Positions 56,569 to 64,000 of a stretch of 64,000 nucleotides of DNA are shown here, piece after piece. How positions within the stretch are numbered: position 1 is the stretch's first letter; the number at the start of each line of letters is the position of its first letter. Origin of the DNA: Euphorbia lathyris. Its lineage: Eukaryota; Streptophyta; Magnoliopsida; Malpighiales; Euphorbiaceae. Under the pieces are notes generated by a model, which worked only from the letters and a program-made list of their open reading frames with translations, was not told where the DNA came from and made no database searches. The translations under genes were made by a program, and so were the position numbers. The stretch spans positions 74,151,001-74,215,000 of the forward strand of contig NC_088913.1 of NCBI RefSeq assembly GCF_963576675.1, read 5' to 3'.

Positions 56569-59192
56569 ATGGAAAACAAGAGGCAGAGTACTGGTTCTTC
56601 TTCTTTTGATCATCTTTTTGGTCCTAAAGACTCTTCCTCTTCTTCTGCTTCGTCTTCTTCAAGTGTTTTCAGCTCCATTTTCTCTAATCCATCTCCGGTA
56701 ATAATTATTTCTGTATTTTATTGTTTGATTCAATTTGTTTTCTGGAATGAATTCTGTATTATTGGATGGAATAGATGTGGATAAGGATGAATAACGGCCA
56801 CTTTAAATGTTTTGATTTTTGGATGCTCAAATGGGTGACTGTTTTGTGTTTTATTACCTTATACAGTTACATGCTATCTTTTTTGTTTCTTTTCTTATTT
56901 TGGGAATGGCAGTTGTTTTTTTTACTTCATATAATAGTACCTTCTAGAGTTTTTTCTTTTAACCCATAATTTATTATTTATTAAGCTTTGGTTAGGTTAT
57001 TAATCTAATGATGTTAATTATATTCTCAAAATATATTGATTAGAATAGTTAAGAGCCCTGAGGGCTTTAGTTTCTTACGTTAGAGATTTTGTGTTCGAGT
57101 CTTAATGTAGGAGGAAAATTTGAACGAGAAGAGTATCTACAAGCCAAGAACTGTATAAAAAAAATCTACTGAAATGTAAAAATGAAACCATTATTGAATT
57201 ATTGCTGAAATTTTATAGTCTAGAAATTATTAATGTAACCGTTGTAACGGTTGAGCCTCATAAATGAAGGAACCAACCGTTTCTGATATTGTTGAATATT
57301 TATAGTCCAGCTGAGCTGATGGATCATCTATTAATTTTCTTTTTGAAATAGCTATATCTTTTCTAGGACAGTTTGAAGGAGGGATGTTAAAGGGATTTTG
57401 AGTATTCACCTATCCATAAAAAAGAATAGTTTATCCTATTTTTCGCTTCAATATTTGTCAAGCATAATATAGGTGGATGTTTTTTATAATTCAAGTTTTC
57501 TCAGTGTATATTAAGACTTGAACCCGAGATATCGCAAAGTTTCGTGGATATTATATGGGGGGTTTTAATTTTTTCAGGAAAAGCTGAACATTCACAGATT
57601 ATCAAAGAACATCCTAAGCATTTTTTGTCAATAAATCACGGATATGGTTTAAAGATAATTTTTTTAATTTTAATTAAACATTTATATTCTATTGTTTGGT
57701 TTTATGTTTCATTTTGAAGTGAAATAGGAAACAAAAAGTGAACCAAACTGAAACTATATATATATATATAAATTCAAACCCAAAACCTCTTATATACAAC
57801 CATAGTTATATATATCCATCCATAACAATAATATCAAAAATTTCCAAAACACAAGAAAAGAGAGAAAAAAAAAGATCTCTCAAGGGTGATAGGATTTTAA
57901 ATGGATAATTTCATGTAGTTTTAGTAAGCTTTATTATTATCATTATTATTATTATTATTATTATTATTTATGTTATGATAATGATAAAGTTGACTAATTA
58001 ACTGAAATGCAAGTAAAGATAGAGGCAGTTGCATTTTGGAATGAGGAATATAATATATAGTACTTTTGTGGACCAACATCTATACATTTTCTTCTTTTTG
58101 TATGCTTTGGTTGTACCATATTTAAAATGTCTTTCTTACTATTGGAAAACTTACTTATCTTTTTTGCATCTTTCTATTTTTATATTCCCAAATTTAAGGG
58201 CCTAGGTAGGGACTCTGCAGGAACTCAAGCTGGGAATTCCAGATATGGGAATCCAGGTATTTTTCAACATTACATTTTTCTGCATTTTCTCATAATTAAG
58301 GTCAACTCAACTATATATATTTCATAATAATAATATTTACCAACTTGGTAACTTGGTCAGCATCTTATTATAATTTTCCAGCAAGTTGTATTGGATAATA
58401 TTGAATAATCATCTGCTTTTTGCTTGATAATTTGGTATATATATAGAGAATATGCAAAAGGTAGCAATCTTTTGAAGAATATTTTCATATGATAATGTAT
58501 TATTTTATAGTTAGTTATTTTGAAATGGGTATCTTAAAAACTAAATCTTTTTATTTTATGATTAGGTAATAATCCTCAAAGCCACAAGGGAAGTAGCAAA
58601 GATTCCAGTTCTATGTATCAAAATGAAACAGCAGAACCTTGTTATTTTAGCTCATCAATTTACTATGGTGGCCAAGAAAATTATTCTCCAAGGACTAGGA
58701 ATAACTCTGAATCCCATCAGGCTGTAAGTACACAATTATTAATTATTTAATTAATTGCAAAAGAAACAACTAATAATCATGTATTAATGAGAAATTAATT
58801 GAATTTCAGTTCAAGAAGGATGAGAAAAATGAAGATCCCAATGGCAACAATTCAAATAGTGCTTCCAGAGGAAATTGGTGGCAGGGTATGTTAACAAAAC
58901 AAAAAAAAATTGAAACATCACCGCTTCTGAACTTGATTAAAGTGACGTAACTTGCATAACTTTTTAAGTAAGTTCAGAGTTCAGATTAAAGTGACGTAAC
59001 TTGCATAACTCTTTAAGCAAGTTCAGAGTTCAGATTAAAGTGACGTAACTTACATTAACTCTTTACTCAAGTTCAGAGAATCGAATAAAGGCCGGTGATG
59101 TCATAAACTAATTAAAAACAACAATGTTTTTACTCTCAAGATAGTTTCACTGAATTTGAGCATAACTTTGTGCAGGTTCACTGTACTACTAA
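56569..59192 (+). CDS. Plant-specific small serine-rich protein, five exons, function unknown
   Basis: Exons inferred: 56569-56697, 58199-58256, 58566-58723, 58810-58885, 59176-59192, all with GT-AG introns and a joined length of 438 nt (145 residues). The start is the ATG in CCCATGGAAAAC. The N-terminus has D-H-L-F-G-P-K followed by a run of Ser and F-S-S-I-F; then come G-L-G-R-D-S, a polar middle with P-C-Y-F-S-S-S-I-Y-Y-G-G-Q, and the end A-S-R-G-N-W-W-Q-G-S-L-Y-Y. I recall this end and the L-F-G start from a small family of uncharacterised land-plant proteins. No signal peptide, membrane segment or enzyme motif. The last exon is 17 nt. Intron 1 (1501 bp) carries SINE-like DNA and an (ATT)n tract; intron 4 carries a 49-bp tandem repeat. 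The splice model is by eye. Confidence 0.85.
57040..57170 (+). mobile_element. Possible SINE fragment in intron 1
   Basis: B-box-like GTGTTCGAGTCTTA at 57091-57104 with a weak A-box-like stretch upstream and an A run downstream (57158-57166). Too degenerate for a firm call. Confidence 0.25.
57931..57969. repeat. (ATT)n microsatellite in intron 1
   Basis: About 12-13 ATT units with one interruption (TTATCATT). Confidence 0.9.
58935..59080. repeat. 49-bp tandem repeat in intron 4
   Basis: Three copies starting at 58935, 58984 and 59033, each opening GATTAAAGTGACGTAACTT and closing AAGTTCAGAG. Each copy carries TGACGTAA, an ACGT-core element of the kind bound by plant bZIP factors. Confidence 0.9.
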
Positions 59193-59510
59193 CTCTAGAC
59201 CAATATTATCAAAAATCAACATCCATATAAGCCAAGGTTGGTTACTTAGTTGAGTGTTTTTTTGAATTCGTGAATGTAATTAATTTGAAGTTGGTGATTA
59301 ATTAAGTTTTTTCTGACTGAGTTTTATTGTGTTTGATGCAGGAATAGTGGCTGTAATCTATCTAGCTACATATATATACTAAGGAAATAAGAAGTTATAA
59401 TACATATAGAAAGGAGTTGGGGGTGATGTTATGTAATGTAAAATGTAGGTGTTGGGTTCTTTTAATTGTCCTAGCTCACTACACCAATAATAAAAGCATT
59501 GTCTTAGGAA
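59193..59510 (+). other. 3' untranslated region of the host gene
   Basis: Follows the stop at 59190-59192. A poly(A) signal is at 59489-59494. A GT- and T-rich part near 59240-59340 ends in TTTGATGCAG, so an intron in the 3' UTR is possible (inference). Confidence 0.5.
59489..59494 (+). terminator. Poly(A) signal of the host gene
   Basis: AATAAA in CCAATAATAAAAGC, about 300 bp after the stop codon. Confidence 0.55.
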
Positions 59511-59833
59511 TTCAACATCTTCTTTTATACCAAAGTGTTGTTTTGCACAGCTGATTAACCTCAACTTTCATGTAATCTTTATATTTCTTATGTATTTTAA
59601 TCATCTGGTTAGTTAACTATCCATTTCAATTTGTGTCACCAACAGGATCTTTAAAGGCTAAATTTATCTGAATTATTACTTTAATCACCCTAAAAATTAC
59701 AGGGAGATCAACTCTTGGATTTCAAAATTTAAAGGAAAAGAATTCCTAACTGCTTTAGTTGGCAATTTATTAAGCTCAATTAACACACTAACTTGTTGAT
59801 TTTGAGTATAATCTTTTAACTCTCATAAGATGT

Positions 59834-60070
59834 AATTAATTGAATGAAGAAAAGTAATTCTTTCTCATGGATTAAGAAAAAAAGGAGAATATAACTTGCT
59901 ACTTGTACACTTATAAGAAGTAACTACTTTTACACTTATAAGAAGTAACTCCTAAAGTAGAGAAAAGAAGATAATACAGTAATTAATTGAATGAAGAAAA
60001 ATAATTCTTTTTCATGGATTACGAGAAAAAGCAGAATACAATGTGCTACTTATACACTTATAAACGGTAA
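59834..60070. repeat. Local direct duplication, offset 147 bp
   Basis: AATTAATTGAATGAAGAAAA starts at 59834 and 59981. Both copies continue through TAATTCTTT.TCATGGATTA and TACACTTATAA.....TAACT with point differences. Non-coding. Confidence 0.8.
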
Positions 60071-60096
60071 CTCCTAAAGGAGAGAGAAGAAGGTAA

Positions 60097-60390
60097 CTTT
60101 CAGGGGGCGTTTGGTTCAGGGTCTTTAGGAATGAGAATGGGAATGAGAGGGTTTCATTCCCTTTGTTCTTGTTTGTTTAAAAAAAAACTATTCCCTTTAC
60201 CCATTTTAGATTATGGGTTTACCCCATTTTAGGTTGAGCCATTACCCCAAGTCATGTAGGGAATTGGATTTCCTTTACCCCATTCCCTTTCCTAAACATA
60301 TCCAAACACATAGGAGAATTAATGCTTATTCATTTTCTTTCCTTTAGTTTCATTTTCTTGATTCTTTTTCCCTTAAACGCCCCCTTAAAG
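60097..60390. mobile_element. MITE, about 290 bp
   Basis: The left end CTTTCAGGGGGCGTTT and right end AAACGCCCCCTTAAAG are inverted repeats with 15 of 16 bases paired. The inside has GAATGAGAATGGGAATG against CATTCCCTTTCC-type complements. The target duplication is not clear. The flanking DNA on both sides is the local AAGTAACTCCTAAAGGAGAGAGAAG repeat. Confidence 0.65.
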
Positions 60391-60476
60391 AAGAGAGAAT
60401 TACACTTATAAGAAGTAACTCCTAAAGGAGAGAGAAGAAGGTAGCTCTTAAAGGAGAGAGAATAAGGTAAGGCAGC

Positions 60477-60625
60477 TAACAAACTAGAAACAAATGATGT
60501 AAGTCCTAACAAACTTAGGAGAGAGAAAAAGTTAATACATCTAACAAACTAGAAACATGTGATGTAACTCCTAACAAACTTAGGAGAGAGAAAAATTTAA
60601 TACAGTTAACAAACTAGAAACATGG
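60477..60625. repeat. 65-bp tandem repeat
   Basis: TAACAAACTAGAAACA starts at 60477, 60542 and 60607. The first two units are complete, with CTAACAAACTTAGGAGAGAG inside; the third is partial. Confidence 0.8.
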
Positions 60626-60824
60626 ACAAAAGGTGGGGGCAATGGTAGAGAGGTTAACGTGGACAAAATAACCGTGTTGATGGAATGTGGCAAATTTACT
60701 CATTAGGAATGTGGACAAAAGTTGGGGGCTATGGCTGGGGAGGTTAGAAACGTGTAATGCTAGCTGCTAAACAAACGAAGCAACTCCTAACAAACCTAGA
60801 GAGAGAGAAAGGTATACAGTTAAC
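60626..60824. other. Short gene-free stretch before element G
   Basis: Contains a partial duplication (GTGGACAAAA...GGGGGC) at about 60622-60740. No gene. Confidence 0.45.
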
Positions 60825-62229
60825 TGTTGAAACACCTTTTCACATGATTTTGATTTGACAAAATTATTTAAGTTAATCCATGATTAAGACAATTAAATTT
60901 AAGTGCTTTGATTTAATCGTACAAATGTGTTTGTTCAATGTTGAGTATAATTATAAATGAGAACAGAAATAAAAAGTACGACAGAATGAAGACAGCATGA
61001 GCCACATAAGCTGAGTAGAACACAACTCAGCATCATAGAAGAAAAGTCTTCTTCAAAACAAACGCTTGAAGACGAAGCTGGCCGAAGAAGCTCAGTAGAA
61101 CGTGACTCAGCCTTGCCAAAGATAAAGATTAAAGGCAACGTCTATTAAAGTCAAGCTGAGTGTTCATTAGGACAGCGCCAATGATCCGTTAACTAAAAGA
61201 CAAGATCCGATAGAGATCTGTGCCAATTCAGAAGCTTTGGAATTACGCAAGGAGACAGTTTCGAGATGCATGGGTCAACTGGCCTTTGGCTAAAAGACGA
61301 AACTGGCGCTAGAAGACGAACCTGGCGGAAGAAGACAAGCCTGACGCCTGTTAAATTCAGACGACAGGATTGGCCTGCAAAATTGTATGCTGACCAATGA
61401 ATGACGCAAGAAGACCGTTTGAATTCAACGGATAGATCCGAATTCAAATGATTGAGGCATCAGATTTCACTATAAAAGGACAAGTTCATCTCTTGGATCC
61501 TTTGCCGAAGTAAAAAAAAGAAAAAGCATACATACAAGCACATACAAACAAGAAAAAGCAAATACTTACACCCAAATCCTATTTCTGTGTAAAAGTCTAG
61601 ATTGAATTTGTATTCATCTAAAGTGTTCTTCATCTAGAAAGAACAAATATGTATCAATTGTAAAGATTGAGAGAGTGGTGCTGAGTACTCGATTTTTGTA
61701 CTCAGCGGTAGAGAAAATCTGAGTGTTTGGTTATAGCACTTAGTAGGCTTGAGTAGACGAATAGAGGAAGATACTCTTGCATACTCAACTGCTTGTAAAC
61801 GGTTTGTGCTCTACCTTTAAAGAGCTCAGTATTGGATTGAAAAAGTCCGGAAGGATTCTGGGCACTGGACGTAGGCGGTGAGGCCGAACCAGGATAAGTC
61901 TGCTGAGTAATTTCTAACTCTTTCTCTCAATATATATATATATATGTATGTGTTGCTTGTTTAAATTACTCAGGATATAAATTGTATAGGCTGACACTGA
62001 GTAATCAGAGTGTTGAGTTGGAAGATGACCTTAAGTGTTAATTCCCAACTCACAAGTAAAACGGTTCTAGTCAGCCTCTGACTAAAGCTGTCTTACATCT
62101 TGCTCGGCCTTGCTGACCAAAACTGAGTAAAGTAATGTAAAGAATTAAATTAAGTCAGCATAATTAAGCAAAAAAGTTACATTAGTTCCTAACCCCCCCC
62201 CCCTTGGAACTAATTACACGAGACCAGCA
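60825..62229 (+). repeat. 5' LTR of element G
   Basis: 1405 bp, TGTTGAAACACC...GAGACCAGCA. It is collinear with the LTRs of E and F but clearly diverged, including a 10-11 bp insertion (TTTAAGTTAA-like) near 60872. TATA box at 61471-61478 and a run of C near 62192-62202. Confidence 0.9.
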
Positions 62230-62231
62230 AG

Positions 62232-62243
62232 TGGTATCAGAGC
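62232..62243 (+). promoter_or_regulatory. Primer binding site of element G (tRNA-iMet)
   Basis: TGGTATCAGAGC, 2 bp after the LTR end. Confidence 0.93.
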
Positions 62244-62293
62244 TCAGTAGCTCACTACTCAAAGATAAAACTATCTTGAGCTGATCCCTGTAA

Positions 62294-62577
62294 ATGGCTG
62301 AGAACATCACTCGTTTCCTTCCTAGAAATCAAACAACACAGATACTCCCTGAGGGATTATCTATTAGTCGGCCTCCCTTATTCTTCGGATCCAATTATAC
62401 ATTTTGGAAGAACAGGATGAAAATTTTTATTCAAGCCACAAACATGAGTGCATGGCTTGCAATAGTTCAAGACCCGTTTGTGCCTTACAAAATGGTAAAC
62501 AACGAGAAAGTTGTTAAGAGTGAAACTGAGTGGTCAGAAAATGACCTTAGAAAACTGCAAAAATATGCTTCACTGTA
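62294..62577 (+). pseudogene. gag: Gag of element G, N-terminal part only
   Basis: Starts M-A-E-N-I-T-R-F-L-P and follows E gag through Y-T-F-W-K-N-R-M and D-L-R-K-L-Q. It then lacks about six codons and ends at A-S-L, where LTR sequence of H begins. The frame stays open 22 codons into H by chance (stop at 62642-62644). Confidence 0.85.
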
Positions 62578-63028
62578 TGTAGACACCGGGGTCGGAGGAC
62601 CGATGAAGAAAAATTATAAAAAGGGATCCAAATCAGTCGATTGAAATAAATGATGAGTCAATAAAAATAATAAATAAAAAACGTTGTTCAAAGGAACCGT
62701 GGAGACCGGTTTGATCGAATTCGGAAATCGAATCGAGATGACGGGCAAATCGGTTCCGTGAATGAAATCTTAAATCATTTCGCCAAATTCGGAGTATTTC
62801 GGGTCGATAGGGGTTTTGTTTTAGAATTCGAACAATAAAAAAATTAGTTTTGTAAAGAGATCGATTTTATAAAAGCTAATTGTATAAAATCGGTTTTGAC
62901 GAAAACCATTTTTGATAAAAATCATTTTTGGATTTTGGTTGATTTTTAGGTGTATTTTATTTATTTAAATATTTATTTTTATTTTTTTAATATATATATA
63001 CGCGGCCCCGTCGGAGGCCGCTATTTAC

Positions 63029-63055
63029 GTCACGGGCCGTTTGACGGCCCGTGAC
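63029..63055. repeat. Perfect 11-bp hairpin in H
   Basis: GTCACGGGCCG, 5-base loop, CGGCCCGTGAC. Confidence 0.9.
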
Positions 63056-63070
63056 GGGGGCTGGGCATAG

Positions 63071-63110
63071 CACTTGGCATTCGGCCAAGTGCAGCAAACA
63101 ATGCCAAGTG
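63071..63110. repeat. Inverted repeat in H
   Basis: CACTTGGCATT (63071-63081) and AATGCCAAGTG (63100-63110) are perfect complements. A third CCAAGTG lies between them and can pair with the left arm instead. Confidence 0.9.
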
Positions 63111-63213
63111 CATTTTACATTTAGATTTTTTTTTTAAAAAAAAATAAAAAAAAAATAATAATAATAATAATAAAGCTGATGATATGAAATTTCCTAAGCT
63201 TATTTAGCTTACC

Positions 63214-63241
63214 TTTGGCTCCAAGTTGGCTTGGAGCCAAA
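63214..63241. repeat. Perfect 12-bp hairpin in H
   Basis: TTTGGCTCCAAG, 4-base loop, CTTGGAGCCAAA, about 30 bp upstream of the TATA box. Confidence 0.9.
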
Positions 63242-63269
63242 GAGAAATTAAGTTGGAGCTCCATATGCC

Positions 63270-63278
63270 TATAAATAG
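63270..63278 (+). promoter_or_regulatory. TATA box in H
   Basis: TATAAATAG in the plus strand, just downstream of the hairpin cluster. Confidence 0.5.
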
Positions 63279-64000
63279 GATGGAGTCCCAAGACAAAAGG
63301 GAGGAAAAGACACCCGAACCTCTGGAAAAATTCCACGAGACCCGAACAAAGCAAAAACACAAAAAAATCCGACTCAAAACACTATCAATCGACTTGATTT
63401 GGCATTTCCATTACCGATTGAGAGGTAATAATCCGAGGAACTAGACCCGTTTACTCTTTCATTGTATCTTTGTTATTTAGATCTCTTCCTTTACTCTTTT
63501 ATTGTTTAGATTTGTGAAATTAGTTTTCTGTTTTGATTCTACTAATATTTGGGTTTGGATCTAAAATAAAACTTTGTTTTAAATCCCAATACGAACCATC
63601 ACCCGATTTAGGGGTAGTTCGGGATTAAAGCGTCGTAGATCCGTGTGCTTATAAATGTTTTCAAACTGTTTTTGGGAATAAAACTTCGTTTTGAGGTCCC
63701 CCGTTACAAACCATGACCTGATTTGGGTAGTTCGGGGATCAAAACGATGAAATAGAGTAGATCTAACAAGTTTTGACAAATCTGAAAAAGGGAAGGACTG
63801 ATCTTGAATTTTGGCATTATTTGGTTGTATTATATATATATATATATATATGTATATACGTATATGGTGTGATTAAATGACAAAATTTAATCATGGGGGG
63901 ATTTAGTTGTAATAGTATAGATTAGTTCTATTTTTCTATTTTTAAAATAAAAACAGGGACTAATCCTGATTTTTTCCATTTCTGCGGTACTGTTCATATA

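Larger units (their letters stand above)
60825..62577 (+). mobile_element. Element G: SIRE-like copia element, 5' part, cut by H
   Basis: 5' LTR, iMet primer site and about 95 codons of gag like those of E and F, then broken at 62577 by an LTR starting TGTAGACACC. The rest of G would lie beyond H, outside the window. Confidence 0.88.
62578..64000 (+). repeat. Element H: LTR of a probable Ty3-type element, runs off the window
   Basis: Begins TGTAGACACCGGGGTCGGAG, a start I associate with large plant Ty3-type LTRs, exactly where G gag is interrupted. It contains three perfect hairpins (63029-63055, 63071-63110, 63214-63241), a TATA box (TATAAATAG, 63270-63278) that supports plus orientation, and no gene. 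No LTR end or primer site is reached, so the LTR exceeds 1.4 kb or the start assignment is incomplete. Confidence 0.6.

Noticed and set aside
56569..56784. Reading the host gene as an unspliced 71-residue protein
   Set aside because: It runs through the GT donor at 56698 into AT-rich intron. The spliced model gives a conserved-looking C-terminus.

Overview
The window is nuclear DNA of a flowering plant, most likely a eudicot. The evidence is AT-rich intergenic DNA, plant-type Ty3/gypsy and Ty1/copia LTR retrotransposons with tRNA-Asp or tRNA-iMet primer sites, an Au-type SINE with an 18-bp target duplication, several MITE-like elements, and one spliced plant gene with GT-AG introns. Only one ordinary host gene is visible. 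No rRNA gene, functional tRNA gene or CRISPR array was seen.

Layout. 1-6432: an Athila-like Ty3 element on the minus strand (element A, its 3' part off the left edge). It has an intact gag, no pol, a broken accessory ORF, and four arrays of a CpG-rich palindromic 13-mer set at about 72-bp intervals. It sits inside the pol gene of a second Athila-like element (B, 6433-11517), which has lost its protease. 13.2-18 kb: two broken copia elements of different lineages (C plus, D minus) whose truncated integrase ends face each other. 18.2-19.9 kb: a small TIR element, and a fold-back repeat carrying an Au SINE.

20002-43438: a SIRE/Maximus-like copia element (E) into whose accessory ORF a related full-length element (F, 28165-39748) has inserted. 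Both have matching 5-bp target duplications (GTTTG and GTATC). E and F share an unusual layout: gag, an in-frame UAG, pol, then a large env-position ORF. In F that last ORF is open for 941 codons although gag and pol are broken. Its N-terminal domain resembles the accessory ORF of the Ty3 element A.

43.4-56.2 kb is gene-free. It holds SINE-like pieces, a hairpin MITE, a 1.5-kb fold-back structure with a LINE tail in one arm, a MITE with GTA duplications, a rearranged chromovirus-like element (50276-54482) next to a copia LTR remnant, and a diverged Au SINE.

56569-59192: a five-exon gene on the plus strand for a 145-residue serine-rich plant protein ending in WWQGSLYY, with a TATA box, a CT-rich leader and a poly(A) signal. 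After locally repeated DNA and another MITE come the 5' LTR and gag start of a third SIRE-like element (G, 60825), cut by an LTR beginning TGTAGACACC (H, 62578 to the right edge).

The history is layered: A in B, F in E, H in G, and the chromovirus-like element beside an older copia LTR. Most broken frames that can be compared with a relative are C-to-T nonsense changes, as expected of methylated, silenced DNA.
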